Shown: positions 52,253 to 61,506 of the stretch, one piece after another | How the letters are laid out: every line of letters begins with the position of its first letter | Numbering within the stretch: position 1 is the stretch's first letter | DNA from: Luxibacter massiliensis | GTDB lineage: Bacteria; Bacillota; Clostridia; Lachnospirales; Lachnospiraceae | Length of the DNA: 64,000 nt | Direction of reading: 5' to 3' | Assembly: GCF_900604355.1 (NCBI RefSeq) | Contig: NZ_UWOE01000001.1 | Span: 1,426,001-1,490,000 of the forward strand | Notes under the pieces: model-generated | What the model was told of the DNA's origin: nothing | The model's input: the letters and a program-made list of their open reading frames with translations, nothing else | Databases searched by the model: none | Made by a program: the position numbers and the translations under genes

Positions 52253-53806
52253 GTGCCGACAATGATAAGTATTGTTATTGCTGTAGCCCTCGCGCTGATA
52301 GTTGGCGTTATCACCCGTCTTTTGACGATTTCCAGCCTGAAGAATAATGCAGAGTCCAAGATTGGCAATGCAGAAGCTAAGGCGAGAGAGATAATTGATG
52401 ATGCTGTAAAGACTGCTGAGACAACGAAGAAGGAAGCTCTTTTAGAGGTGAAGGAAGAGTCTATCCGGACGAAGAATGACCTTGAGAAAGAGACGAAAGA
52501 AAGAAGAAATGAGCTGCAGCGCTATGAGAAAAGAGTGCTTGCAAAGGAAGAGGCCGTTGACAAGCGGTCCGAGGCCATTGAACAGCGGGAAGTTAAATTT
52601 ACAGCTAAGGAAGAGCAGCTAAAGCAGCGCGAAGCGAAAGTAGATGAACTTAGTCAGAAAAGAGTACAGGAACTAGAGAGAATCTCAGGACTTACCTCCG
52701 AACAGGCAAAAGAATATCTGTTGAAAACTGTTGAAGATGATGTGAAGCATGACACGGCCAAGATGGTGAGAGAGCTGGAGACACAGGCGAAGGAAGAGGC
52801 GGACAAGAAGGCAAAAGAGTATGTCGTCAATGCCATCCAGAGATGTGCAGCGGACCATGTGGCTGAGACTACAATTTCTGTTGTGCAGCTTCCAAGTGAT
52901 GAGATGAAAGGAAGAATTATCGGCAGGGAGGGGCGCAATATCCGTACCCTCGAAACGCTGACAGGCGTTGAGCTGATTATCGACGATACTCCTGAGGCGG
53001 TGGTATTGTCGGGATTTGACCCCATCAGGAGAGAGGTTGCAAGGATTGCCCTTGAAAGGCTGATTGTGGATGGGCGTATCCATCCTGCAAGAATTGAGGA
53101 GATGGTAGAGAAGGCCCAAAAAGAAGTCGATGTGATGATAAGGGAAGAAGGAGAGGCTGCGGCGCTGGAAGTCGGCGTGCCGGGAATCCATCCAGAGCTG
53201 ATACGTCTGTTGGGACGTATGAGGTTCAGGACAAGCTATGGGCAGAATGCATTGAAGCATTCTATTGAAGTGGCCCAGCTGTCAGGGCTTCTGGCCGGAG
53301 AGATCGGCCTGGATGTCAGGATGGCCAAACGTGCAGGGCTTCTGCATGATGTGGGAAAATCTATTGACCATGACGTGGAAGGATCCCATATTCAGATTGG
53401 TTCAGATCTCTGCAGAAAGTACAAGGAATCTGCTACTGTCATCAATGCAGTAGAATCCCATCACGGAGACGTGGAGCCTCAGACACTGATAGCATGTGTA
53501 GTCCAGGCGGCCGATACTATTTCTGCTGCCAGGCCGGGGGCCAGAAGAGAGACAATTGAAACATATACAAACAGATTAAAACAGTTGGAAGAAATATCAA
53601 ACCAGTTTAAAGGCGTTGACAAATCTTTTGCTATTCAAGCAGGTAGAGAGATTCGAGTAATGGTAGTTCCGGAACAAGTATCTGATGATGACATGGTACT
53701 TATGGCCAGGGAGATTGCAAAACAGATTGAATTTGAGTTGGAATATCCAGGCCAGATTAAGGTAAATGTGATCCGTGAGTCACGGGTTACAGATTATGCA
53801 AAATAA
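52253..53806 (+). CDS. rny: Ribonuclease Y
   Basis: A 517-residue endoribonuclease. An N-terminal membrane helix (SIVIAVALALIVGVI) is followed by a long coiled coil rich in Glu, Lys and Arg (to about 200). A KH domain has KGRIIGREGRNIRTLETLTG and the HD phosphohydrolase domain has LLHDVGKSIDHDVEGSH. It starts mRNA decay in Firmicutes. The start is GTG after GGAGGTG; an ATG three codons later is too far from the site. A strong terminator follows. Confidence 0.97.
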   Translation: MPTMISIVIAVALALIVGVITRLLTISSLKNNAESKIGNAEAKAREIIDDAVKTAETTKKEALLEVKEESIRTKNDLEKETKERRNELQRYEKRVLAKEEAVDKRSEAIEQREVKFTAKEEQLKQREAKVDELSQKRVQELERISGLTSEQAKEYLLKTVEDDVKHDTAKMVRELETQAKEEADKKAKEYVVNAIQRCAADHVAETTISVVQLPSDEMKGRIIGREGRNIRTLETLTGVELIIDDTPEAVVLSGFDPIRREVARIALERLIVDGRIHPARIEEMVEKAQKEVDVMIREEGEAAALEVGVPGIHPELIRLLGRMRFRTSYGQNALKHSIEVAQLSGLLAGEIGLDVRMAKRAGLLHDVGKSIDHDVEGSHIQIGSDLCRKYKESATVINAVESHHGDVEPQTLIACVVQAADTISAARPGARRETIETYTNRLKQLEEISNQFKGVDKSFAIQAGREIRVMVVPEQVSDDDMVLMAREIAKQIEFELEYPGQIKVNVIRESRVTDYAK

Positions 53807-53834
53807 TTCATTTCAGATCAGAGTGGAAAGTACA

Positions 53835-53863
53835 GCCCTTGTCGTGAGACAAGGGCTTTTCTT
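53835..53863 (+). terminator. rny terminator
   Basis: GCCCTTGTC-gtga-GACAAGGGC (perfect 9-bp stem, 4-base loop) followed by TTTTCTT, 28 bp after the stop. Confidence 0.92.
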
Positions 53864-54164
53864 ATGGTGCAGGAAGGTTTCTTGAGTTCCCCTATAACAT
53901 AAACACACGCTTCCTGTGACGGTGTGCACTGGTTCCAAGATGAAGAGTGCCCCAAGCAGAGAATCATGCTGTGTCAGGATTCTTTCTTAATATGCAATAG
54001 GAAAAATGGCATATCCCCCCAGTCCCTGCCTGGTCATATGTGGGATAAAAACATATTGGTGAAAGAATGGATTTAAAAACTTGCAAAATGCTATAAATAT
54101 GTAACGAAAAATCAGGATTAATCAGATGCAAGTGAAATAAATAAGAATTATATAAAAATAAAAC
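53864..54164. other. Intergenic gap upstream of the aminotransferase gene
   Basis: AT-rich stretch of about 300 bp between the rny terminator and the next promoter. A 68-codon minus-strand frame at 53964-54170 lacks a ribosome site and overlaps the promoter. I see no RNA gene or repeat. Confidence 0.5.
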
Positions 54165-54193
54165 TTGCATATTGAAAAGGGGTATATTATAAT
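54165..54193 (+). promoter_or_regulatory. Promoter of the aminotransferase/Nudix/spoIIM genes
   Basis: TTGCAT (54165-54170), a 17-base spacer and a perfect TATAAT (54188-54193). The start codon is 101 bp further on. Confidence 0.75.
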
Positions 54194-54293
54194 TATAACT
54201 CAGAGCATGGAGGAATCCCCGGGCAGGCCTGGGGCAGTATTATATAACCATGGAAAAGAGTTAGTATTGTATATGGAAGCAGGAGGAGAGAAG

Positions 54294-55490
54294 ATGTCAC
54301 TTACATTGTCAAAAAAAGCAGCAGGTGTAAAGCCTTCATCTACATTGGCTATCACGGCCAAAGCCAAAGCACTGAGGGCGGAGGGTGTTGATGTAGTCGG
54401 GTTTGGAGCAGGGGAGCCAGATTTTAATACCCCGGATAATATTAATGAGGCGGCTGTAAAAGCAATCAGAGAAGGATTTACCAAATATACGCCGGCGTCG
54501 GGGACAGAAGAATTAAAAAAGGCAGTCTGTGAGAAGTTTAAAACTTTTAACGGCATAGATTATAAAACCAACCAGATTGTGATCAGTAATGGAGGCAAGC
54601 ACTCCTTGACAAATATTTTCGAGGCAATCCTCAATCCCGGGGATGAGGTCATCATTCCGGCGCCATACTGGCTGACCTACCCTGAGATCGTCAGGTTATC
54701 CGATGGAAAACCGGTATATGTCTATGGGGAAAAAGAGAATGGATATAAAGTGACTGCTGAACAGATACGCAGTGCAGTGACAGAAGATACGAAGGCCCTG
54801 ATTCTTAATACGCCCAGTAATCCTACTGGCATGGTTTATACGGAAGAAGAATTAAAGGAGATCGGGGATATTGCAGTGGAGAAGGATTTCTATGTGGTAT
54901 CCGATGAAATGTATGAGTATTTGATTTATGGTGAGAAAAAGCATGTCAGCATTGCCTCACTGGGAGAGGAAATTTACAGACGTACAATTACATGCAGCGG
55001 CGTGTCTAAAAGTTACTCCATGACCGGGTGGCGTATCGGATATACCGGTTCCAGTCCAGAGATTGCAAAACTTATGGGCAGCGTACAGAGCCATCAGACA
55101 TCCAACCCCAACTCAATTGCCCAAAAAGCTGCCCTTGAGGCCCTGACAGGGGATCAGTCTGCAGTCACAGCCATGAAGGAGGAGTTTGACAAAAGACGGA
55201 AATATATATATGGCCGTATTTCTCAGATGCCTCTGTTAAGCCTGCTTGAGCCAGAAGGGGCCTTTTATGTTTTTGTAGATACTGCCCAGGTTCTGGAACA
55301 AGCTTATAAGGGAAGAAAAATTGAGACGGCAGCCAGGCTGGCTGAGATTTTGATTGAAGATTATAAGGTGGCGGTGATCCCCTGCGGGGATTTCGGATTT
55401 GACAATTTTATCCGTTTGTCCTATGCTATTTCCATAGAGGCTATTGAAAAGGGCCTGGACAGAATAGAAGAGTTTGTTTCATCCCTGTAA
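54294..55490 (+). CDS. Aspartate-type aminotransferase
   Basis: A 398-residue class I PLP aminotransferase of the AspB kind. It has FGAGEPDFNTPDNI, SNGGKHSLTNIF, NTPSNPTGMVY, the Schiff-base lysine in SGVSKSYSMTGWRIGY, and the C-terminal Arg segment IRLSYAIS that binds the substrate carboxylate. I use the ATG at 54294, four to nine bases after GGAGGAG; a frame opening at 54165 would add 43 residues and has no site. Substrate is probably aspartate or a related amino acid. A Nudix gene follows 27 bp later. Confidence 0.9.
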   Translation: MSLTLSKKAAGVKPSSTLAITAKAKALRAEGVDVVGFGAGEPDFNTPDNINEAAVKAIREGFTKYTPASGTEELKKAVCEKFKTFNGIDYKTNQIVISNGGKHSLTNIFEAILNPGDEVIIPAPYWLTYPEIVRLSDGKPVYVYGEKENGYKVTAEQIRSAVTEDTKALILNTPSNPTGMVYTEEELKEIGDIAVEKDFYVVSDEMYEYLIYGEKKHVSIASLGEEIYRRTITCSGVSKSYSMTGWRIGYTGSSPEIAKLMGSVQSHQTSNPNSIAQKAALEALTGDQSAVTAMKEEFDKRRKYIYGRISQMPLLSLLEPEGAFYVFVDTAQVLEQAYKGRKIETAARLAEILIEDYKVAVIPCGDFGFDNFIRLSYAISIEAIEKGLDRIEEFVSSL

Positions 55491-55517
55491 TTTGGGGAGG
55501 TGTAAAAGGAGCGGAGC

Positions 55518-56063
55518 ATGAGCGGACAAATTAAAAGAGTCAAAAGAGAATTAAAGTTCAAAGGCGAGATCATCGATTTTTACCAGGACACCATGGAAAT
55601 TGACGGGGACCACACAGTGGTCTGGGATTTTATCAAACATAAAGGCGCGGCGGCCGTGGTGCCAGTTTGCGAAGATGGAAAAATATGGATGGTAAGGCAA
55701 TATAGGAACGCCCTGGAACGGTATACCTTGGAGGTGCCGGCAGGCGCCCTCAATGAAGAGGAGGAGCCTGGGATCTTGTGTGCCGGACGTGAACTGGAGG
55801 AGGAAACTGGATTTAAGAGCGAAAATCTGGAATGGCTGATTACGCTAAGGACTACAGTGGCTTTCTGCAATGAGAAAATAGAGGTCTATGTTGCGAGAGA
55901 TTTAATCCCATCCAGGCAGCATTTGGATGAAGATGAATTTATAGATTTGAAAGCGTACACAATAGACCAGCTGAAGGAGAAAATATTCTCAGGTGAGATC
56001 GAGGACGCAAAAACAGTCTCTGCCCTCCTGGCCTATGATATGAAGTACGGAAAAAAAGAATAA
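55518..56063 (+). CDS. Nudix hydrolase, ADP-ribose pyrophosphatase-like
   Basis: A 181-residue protein with the Nudix box GALNEEEEPGILCAGRELEEETGF (GX5EX7REXXEEXG) and upstream VRQYRNALERYTLEVPAG as in NudF/YqkG. It hydrolyses ADP-ribose or similar nucleotide sugars to AMP. Its order before spoIIM matches Bacillus subtilis, where nudF lies a few genes ahead of spoIIM. Confidence 0.88.
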   Translation: MSGQIKRVKRELKFKGEIIDFYQDTMEIDGDHTVVWDFIKHKGAAAVVPVCEDGKIWMVRQYRNALERYTLEVPAGALNEEEEPGILCAGRELEEETGFKSENLEWLITLRTTVAFCNEKIEVYVARDLIPSRQHLDEDEFIDLKAYTIDQLKEKIFSGEIEDAKTVSALLAYDMKYGKKE

Positions 56064-56114
56064 ATAAAGAACCCTGGCATATAATGAAATATCTGAACAA
56101 TAGGAGGAGTGGCT

Positions 56115-56654
56115 GTGAAGATACTTCATACAAGGAAGCAGCTTTTTGTTTTCTTTATGCCGGGGTTTTTGCTGGGTATATTATATGTCAATTTAATTAT
56201 GAAGAAATACACTGCAGAACCAGGGATATTCAGTGATTATTTTTTAAAGCAGTATGAAGCGGCGGAAATTGTGGCTGAAGAATACATATGGTATCTGCTC
56301 AGGGTGCGGGCAGTGCCTTTTCTGGTTTTGCTGGGCCTTGCATTCACAAGGATAAGGAAAGTTTCATCCGTGGCCTTTCTTGTTTGGACGGGCTTTTCCA
56401 GCGGAATGCTTTTGTCAATGGCGGTGCTGGGAATGGGGATCAAAGGGAGTATCTTATGTGTGGTGGGAATTTTTCCCCAGTTCTTGCTGTATATACCCGC
56501 CTATATGGTTGTAATCTGGTACAGTTATACATATCCCCAGAACAGATGGAATACCCAGAAAAGTATATTTGTGGCCCTGACTATGCTGACAGGGCTTATC
56601 CTTGAAGTATATGTCAACCCGCTGCTTATGCAGGCTTTTCTGAGTACCCTGTAG
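56115..56654 (+). CDS. spoIIM: Stage II sporulation protein M-like membrane protein
   Basis: A 179-residue protein with about five membrane helices (near 13-32, 60-80, 85-105, 112-140 and 150-170), and no catalytic motif. Length, topology and place behind the Nudix gene match SpoIIM, a component of the SpoIIDMP complex that degrades septal peptidoglycan during forespore engulfment. I use the GTG at 56115, six bases after AGGAGGA; the GTG at 56109 is too close. No spoIID or spoIIP is in the window. Identification rests on context as well as sequence. Confidence 0.7.
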   Translation: MKILHTRKQLFVFFMPGFLLGILYVNLIMKKYTAEPGIFSDYFLKQYEAAEIVAEEYIWYLLRVRAVPFLVLLGLAFTRIRKVSSVAFLVWTGFSSGMLLSMAVLGMGIKGSILCVVGIFPQFLLYIPAYMVVIWYSYTYPQNRWNTQKSIFVALTMLTGLILEVYVNPLLMQAFLSTL

Positions 56655-56706
56655 CCAGGGAATGGCCTGGAAGCATATGGGCCGGCCAGATGTATTCTTT
56701 GACAGC

Positions 56707-56795
56707 TATACCCAAAGGGCACCCCTTCATGCATATCCTTTATACGGAGTCCATCCGTCCGAAGGATATGCATGAAGGGGTGCCCTTTGGGTATA
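56707..56795. repeat. 34-bp perfect inverted repeat with an inner hairpin
   Basis: Arms 56707-56740 and 56762-56795 are exact reverse complements over 34 bp, starting TATACCCAAAGGGCACCCC. The 21-base loop holds a further ACGGA/TCCGT stem. The element lies between the convergent spoIIM and flippase genes, so it can end both, but it is much longer than ordinary terminators and resembles a small dispersed element. The phrase TACCCAAAGGGCA also occurs, slightly changed, in the rny leader near 52080. Confidence 0.85.
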
Positions 56796-56797
56796 CT

Positions 56798-58123
56798 TTA
56801 ATCATGTTTCCCTAAGCTTCTTAGGAGGACGCCCAGAGCCCAGAGGCTTACTGCCAGCTGGCTGATTAACATGCCCCAGAGGTAACCTTGTATTCCAAAA
56901 AGAGGGATTGCAAAGAAAACACCGGCAATCCTGATAAGTAGCCCAAAAGAATTGATAAGAAATGTATAGGTTGTTTTCCCCAGTCCATTTATGACGCTTA
57001 AAAGCGCAGAGTTTGTATATAGGAAAGGGCACATCCAGGCCAGGGTAAGTATAAACTTGCCGGCCATGGCGCTTCCAAATAAGGCTGTGCCCATCCAGGA
57101 GCCGAAAACAAGGAAGAAAAAGCAGCAGCCAAGGCCCAGGATAAAACAGGCTCCTGCCACTTTTTTGATAATATCTACCATTTCCCTCTGGTTATCCGTG
57201 GCTTGTATTTCTGCCACAGTGGGCATAAGCATAATAGAGATGGAGCTCGTTATAGCTGAGGGGAACAGAATGCAGGGGAGGGCCATTCCCGTCAGGACGC
57301 CATAAGTGCTCAGGGCCTCTGAAGTGCTTAACCTGAACATTTGAAGCCTGGCTGGGATGGAAATGGCCTCTATGCTCTGGAGCAGTGTGATGAGGACTCT
57401 GTTTGCCGTCAGCGGCAGAGAGAGGGGGAGCAGCTCACGAAGGCGGGGGAATATATCCTTGTATGTAAAATCCAGCCGGGCAAAATGACGGGTGTTTCCC
57501 GACAGTGTTTTGGCAGCATAAAGTGCGGAAGCCATTTCCCCGATTACCAGTCCTACAACAGCGATTGAAACAGGGGCGTCAGTACCCTTTTTCTGCAGGA
57601 TTAAATAGAAGATATAGACAGAAAGGATCCTGGCGGCCTGGTCGGCAAGCTGGGAGACGGCAGGTATTTTTGTTTCCTTCATGCCATAGCAATATCCACA
57701 GATACAACTATGGACTGCTGAAAATGGAAGTGCATAGGACAGTGGTATAAGAAGGTTTTCACAGCGGGGGTCGCCTAACAATGTTCCGGCGATATAGGCT
57801 GCATTTTTTTGGAGGAACAGCATACAGGCACAGGAAAATATAAAAGATAGAAAGAGTCCTAAAAGAAGAATCTCCCGGGCCTCTTTCTTCCTGCCGAGAG
57901 AGATTTTCTGTGCCACTGTCCTGGAAATGGCTGTCTCAAGCCCGGCTGCTGTCAGTGCGAAGCACAGTGAATAAACGGGGAAGATAAGCTGATATAACCC
58001 AACTCCTTCCTCCCCAAAGGTCTGGCTTAAAAATACCCGGTAAAAAAAACCCATAAAGCGGCACAAAAATCCAGTGGCCGTCAATATGAAAGTACCTCGG
58101 ATGATAGTTTGTTTTCTGGACAC
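56798..58123 (-). CDS. SpoVB/MurJ-like polysaccharide flippase
   Basis: A 441-residue member of the MVF/MATE-like superfamily with 12-14 membrane helices. The start SRKQTIIRGTFILTATG and the segment GVGLYQLIFPVYSL are characteristic of SpoVB-type proteins, which flip lipid-linked glycan precursors, in spore cortex or cell wall synthesis. I use the GTG at 58123, nine bases after AGGAGA; the ATG at 58189 adds 22 residues, and the ATG at 58147 overlaps the ribosome site. It is transcribed leftward toward spoIIM. Whether it is SpoVB itself or a paralogue cannot be decided. Confidence 0.82.
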   Translation of the reverse strand: MSRKQTIIRGTFILTATGFLCRFMGFFYRVFLSQTFGEEGVGLYQLIFPVYSLCFALTAAGLETAISRTVAQKISLGRKKEAREILLLGLFLSFIFSCACMLFLQKNAAYIAGTLLGDPRCENLLIPLSYALPFSAVHSCICGYCYGMKETKIPAVSQLADQAARILSVYIFYLILQKKGTDAPVSIAVVGLVIGEMASALYAAKTLSGNTRHFARLDFTYKDIFPRLRELLPLSLPLTANRVLITLLQSIEAISIPARLQMFRLSTSEALSTYGVLTGMALPCILFPSAITSSISIMLMPTVAEIQATDNQREMVDIIKKVAGACFILGLGCCFFFLVFGSWMGTALFGSAMAGKFILTLAWMCPFLYTNSALLSVINGLGKTTYTFLINSFGLLIRIAGVFFAIPLFGIQGYLWGMLISQLAVSLWALGVLLRSLGKHD

Positions 58124-58175
58124 GTGTATGTATCTCCTAAAAAACATGTTTTTAAAACATATTCCAGTTTTTGGC

Positions 58176-58204
58176 TTGACAGAACCCAAACCGGGTGGTA
58201 TTCT
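58176..58204 (+). promoter_or_regulatory. Promoter of the Rrf2-nifSU operon
   Basis: TTGACA (58176-58181), a 17-base spacer and TATTCT (58199-58204), about 100 bp before the Rrf2 start. Confidence 0.75.
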
Positions 58205-58216
58205 ACAAAAGTAGAA

Positions 58217-58254
58217 ATCCTAGTAATTTAATAGGGATTAAAATACTAGGGATT
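58217..58254. promoter_or_regulatory. Candidate Rrf2 operator
   Basis: Inverted half-sites ATCCTAGTA (58217-58225) and TACTAGGGAT (58244-58253), with another TAGGGATT (58233-58240) between them, two TAGGGATT copies being 14 bp apart. The cluster lies just downstream of the promoter, where an Rrf2 repressor would act on its own operon. Confidence 0.6.
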
Positions 58255-58305
58255 CATGTACAAAATTGGGAGTGAAGACTGTTTCAATGACAGGAAGGTG
58301 ATAAA

Positions 58306-58764
58306 TTGAAGTTATCTACAAAAGGCCGTTATGGCCTGCGCGCACTGATAGACCTGGCACAGCACAGTGAGCGGGAACCTGTTTCCATCACCAGTATCGC
58401 CGGAAGGCAGGATATCTCAGAGCGCTATCTGGAGCAGCTGATGTCCATGCTCAAAAAAGCAGGGTTGGTGAAAAGTATCCGGGGCGCATCTGGCGGATAT
58501 GTGCTGGCCAGGGAGGCCGGCGATATTTCTGTGGGGGACGTGCTGCGCGCTTTAGAAGGGAGCCTGGAGCCGGTAGAGTGCTCTGGGTTAAATTCTGAGG
58601 AAGGATGTAAAGCTGCAGACAGCTGTGTGACAAAATATGTCTGGCAGCGGATCAGTGAGAGTATCAACCAGACAGTGGATGAGATCAAGTTAGAACAGCT
58701 GGTTAAGGAGAGCAGGCAGAAGAGCTGCGGGGAAGTTTTCAGCCAGAGAAACTGTAAGAATTAA
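58306..58764 (+). CDS. Rrf2-family regulator, IscR-like
   Basis: A 152-residue protein with the Rrf2 winged helix (LSTKGRYGLRALIDLA, ISERYLEQLMSMLKKAGLV, GASGGYVLARE) and three cysteines (ECSGLNSEEGCKAADSC) suited to a 2Fe-2S cluster as in IscR. The start is TTG, six bases after AGGAAGGTG. As first gene ahead of nifS, nifU and mnmA, it likely senses Fe-S supply and represses the operon; CymR-type cysteine sensing is the alternative, since those lack this cysteine pattern. Confidence 0.88.
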   Translation: MKLSTKGRYGLRALIDLAQHSEREPVSITSIAGRQDISERYLEQLMSMLKKAGLVKSIRGASGGYVLAREAGDISVGDVLRALEGSLEPVECSGLNSEEGCKAADSCVTKYVWQRISESINQTVDEIKLEQLVKESRQKSCGEVFSQRNCKN

Positions 58765-58792
58765 TATGGAAGATGCAGGAGGAAACACAAAA

Positions 58793-59977
58793 ATGAATAA
58801 ACTGATTTATTTAGATAATGCTGCAACAACAAAAACAGCGCCGGAGGTCGTGGAAGCGATGCTCCCGTATTTTACGGAACACTATGGGAACCCTTCCAGT
58901 GTATATGGGTTTGCTGCGGCAAATAAAGAAGTAGTGGCAGAGCAAAGAGAGGTGATTGCCAGTGCGCTGGGGGCCAAAGCAAATGAAATATATTTTACGG
59001 CAGGCGGCTCCGAGTCGGATAACTGGGCGTTGAAGGCGGCCGCTGAGGCATATGGGAATAAAGGGAAGCATATTATCACCACGAAGATTGAGCACCATGC
59101 CATTTTGCATACTTGTGAGTATCTGGAGCAAAATGGCTATGAGGTGACTTACCTGGATGTGGATGAGAATGGAATTGTAAAGCTGGAGGAATTAAAGAAT
59201 GCTATCCGGCCTGATACGATACTTATCTCTGTCATGTTTGCCAACAATGAGATTGGCACAATACAGCCTATCCGCCAGATTGGCGAGATTGCCCATGAAC
59301 ATGGCATATTGTTCCACACAGACGCGGTACAGGCATTTTGCCAGGTGCCTATCCAGGTAGATGACTGTCATATCGACATGCTCAGCGCAAGCGCCCACAA
59401 ATTAAACGGGCCAAAGGGGATTGGATTCCTCTATATCAGGAAAGGCGTCAAAATCCGTTCCTTCATCCATGGAGGGGCACAGGAGAGAAAGCGCCGTGCC
59501 GGCACTGAAAATGTCCCTGGCATTGTAGGGTTTGGCGCGGCTGTAAAGCGTGCGGCAGCCACTATGGAGGAACGTGCCGAGAAAGAAACAAAGCTGAGGG
59601 ATTATCTCATAAAGAAGCTGGAGGAGGAGATACCATACTGCAGGCTGAACGGAGACCGGGCCAAACGGCTCCCCAATAATGTGAATTTCAGCTTTCAGTT
59701 TATAGAAGGGGAGTCCCTGCTGATTATGCTGGATATGAAAGGTATTTGTGCTTCCAGCGGGTCTGCATGTACATCTGGTTCCCTGGATCCATCCCATGTG
59801 CTGCTGGCCATCGGCCTGCCCCATGAGATCGCACATGGGTCCCTTAGGATGACTCTGGGTGAGGAGACTACCAAGGAAGATTTGGATTTCGTTGTGGACT
59901 CCCTCAGGGAAATTGTGGAAAATCTCAGAAAAATGTCACCATTGTATGAAGATTTTGTTAATAAACAGAGTAAATAA
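58793..59977 (+). CDS. nifS: Cysteine desulfurase
   Basis: A 394-residue PLP enzyme that removes sulfur from cysteine. It has YLDNAATTKTAPEV, the Schiff-base lysine in LSASAHKLNGPKGIGFLY, and the sulfur-carrying Cys in SGSACTSGSLDPSHVL. I use the ATG at 58793, ten bases after AGGAGG; the frame starting at 58766 adds nine residues and its ATG lacks a site. With nifU and mnmA in the same operon it probably feeds both Fe-S assembly and tRNA thiolation. Confidence 0.95.
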   Translation: MNKLIYLDNAATTKTAPEVVEAMLPYFTEHYGNPSSVYGFAAANKEVVAEQREVIASALGAKANEIYFTAGGSESDNWALKAAAEAYGNKGKHIITTKIEHHAILHTCEYLEQNGYEVTYLDVDENGIVKLEELKNAIRPDTILISVMFANNEIGTIQPIRQIGEIAHEHGILFHTDAVQAFCQVPIQVDDCHIDMLSASAHKLNGPKGIGFLYIRKGVKIRSFIHGGAQERKRRAGTENVPGIVGFGAAVKRAAATMEERAEKETKLRDYLIKKLEEEIPYCRLNGDRAKRLPNNVNFSFQFIEGESLLIMLDMKGICASSGSACTSGSLDPSHVLLAIGLPHEIAHGSLRMTLGEETTKEDLDFVVDSLREIVENLRKMSPLYEDFVNKQSK

Positions 59978-59992
59978 CAGGAGGATAAATTC

Positions 59993-60436
59993 ATGTATAC
60001 AGAAAAAGTAATGGATCATTTTCAAAATCCGAGAAATGTGGGGGAAATAGAGGGCGCCAGCGGCGTAGGTACAGTCGGAAACGCCAAATGTGGAGATATA
60101 ATGCGCATTTACCTTGATATAGATGATAATCAGATTATCCGGGATGTGAAGTTTAAGACTTTTGGCTGCGGGGCTGCCGTGGCCACCAGCAGTATGGCCA
60201 CAGAGCTGGTCAAAGGGAAGTCTGTGCAGGACGCGATGCAGATAACAAATAAAGCTGTCATGGAGGCGCTTGACGGACTTCCGCCAGTAAAGGTCCACTG
60301 TTCATTGTTGGCGGAAGAGGCTATCCACGCAGCATTATGGGATTACGCCCAGAAACATGGCATAAAAATAGAAGGGTTGGAAAAGCCGAAATCAGATATC
60401 CATGAAGGTGAGGAAGAAGAGGAAGAGGAGTATTAA
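59993..60436 (+). CDS. nifU: Fe-S cluster scaffold NifU/IscU
   Basis: A 147-residue IscU-type scaffold with three ligand cysteines in GNAKCGDIM, KTFGCGAAVATSS and VHCSLLAEEAI. It has a short acidic tail of Glu residues. It follows nifS by 15 bp, with AGGAGGA ahead of the start. It receives sulfur from NifS and builds clusters. Its stop overlaps the mnmA start by one base. Confidence 0.95.
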   Translation: MYTEKVMDHFQNPRNVGEIEGASGVGTVGNAKCGDIMRIYLDIDDNQIIRDVKFKTFGCGAAVATSSMATELVKGKSVQDAMQITNKAVMEALDGLPPVKVHCSLLAEEAIHAALWDYAQKHGIKIEGLEKPKSDIHEGEEEEEEEY

Positions 60437-61506
60437 TGGACAGAGTTGTAGTGGGGATGTCCGGCGGCGTAGATTCCTCTGTGGCTGCATACTTGTTAAA
60501 GGAGCAGGGGTATGATGTGATTGGGGTGACGATGCAGATCTGGCAGGATGAAGACCGGGCGCTCCAGGAGGAAAACGGAGGCTGCTGCGGCCTAAGCGCC
60601 GTCGATGATGCCAGGCGTACCGCGGCCATGCTGGGGATACCCTATTATGTAATGAACTTTAAGGAGGAGTTTAAGGAGCATGTCATTGACTACTTTGTGG
60701 AGGAATATATAGAGGGGAGGACGCCGAACCCGTGTATTGCCTGCAACAGGTATGTAAAATGGGAATCCCTTCTCCACAGAAGCCTTTCAATTGGGGCGGA
60801 GTACATTGCCACAGGCCATTACGCAAGGGTGGAGCAGCTGGCAAACGGCCGCTATACACTGAGACGTTCGGCGGTTCTTGATAAGGACCAGACGTATGCG
60901 CTGTACAGCCTGACCCAGGAACAGCTTCGGCGCACGCTGATGCCAGTGGGGGAATATTCTAAGGATGAGATCAGGAAGCTGGCAGGGAAGATCGGCCTCC
61001 ATGTGGCGGACAAGCCGGACAGCCAGGATATATGTTTTGTTCCAGACGGCGATTATGCTTCCTATATCAGGGAGAATACGAAAAACCAGATACGGGAAGG
61101 GAACTTTGTGTCAAGCGATGGCAGGGTATTGGGAACCCATAAAGGAATCATCCACTATACAGTGGGGCAGAGGAAGGGACTGGGACTTGCCTTGGGATAT
61201 CCTGCATTCGTGCTTCAGATCCGGCCGGAGACTAACGAGGTAGTAGTCGGGACAAAGGAAGAATCTATGGTTTCTTCTTTTAAAGTGAACCAGCTGAATT
61301 TTATGTCTGTGGAGGGCATAACTAAGCCTTTGAGGGTTTTTGTAAAGATCCGGTATAACCACAGAGGGACATGGTGTACAATAGAAAAGACCGGCACAGA
61401 TGAAATATTCTGTACCTTTGAGGAACCGCAGCGTGCTGTGACACCTGGGCAGGCCGCGGTATTTTACGATGGGGAATATGTGCTGGGCGGAGGTACAATT
61501 TTATGA
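60436..61506 (+). CDS. mnmA: tRNA-specific 2-thiouridylase MnmA
   Basis: A 356-residue enzyme that adds sulfur to U34 of tRNA for Lys, Glu and Gln. The N-terminal PP-loop is GMSGGVDSSVAAYLL; the first catalytic Cys is in PNPCIACNRYVKW and the second in DSQDICFVPDGDY. The C-terminal barrel has GKGIIHYTVGQRKGLGL-like segment (KGIIHYTVGQRKGLGLALG). It shares an operon with nifS, its likely sulfur donor, and with the next gene by ATGA overlap. Confidence 0.97.
   Translation: MDRVVVGMSGGVDSSVAAYLLKEQGYDVIGVTMQIWQDEDRALQEENGGCCGLSAVDDARRTAAMLGIPYYVMNFKEEFKEHVIDYFVEEYIEGRTPNPCIACNRYVKWESLLHRSLSIGAEYIATGHYARVEQLANGRYTLRRSAVLDKDQTYALYSLTQEQLRRTLMPVGEYSKDEIRKLAGKIGLHVADKPDSQDICFVPDGDYASYIRENTKNQIREGNFVSSDGRVLGTHKGIIHYTVGQRKGLGLALGYPAFVLQIRPETNEVVVGTKEESMVSSFKVNQLNFMSVEGITKPLRVFVKIRYNHRGTWCTIEKTGTDEIFCTFEEPQRAVTPGQAAVFYDGEYVLGGGTIL

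Noticed and set aside
53964..54170. 68-codon minus-strand frame in the rny-aminotransferase gap
   Set aside because: No Shine-Dalgarno, AT-rich and overlaps a good promoter.
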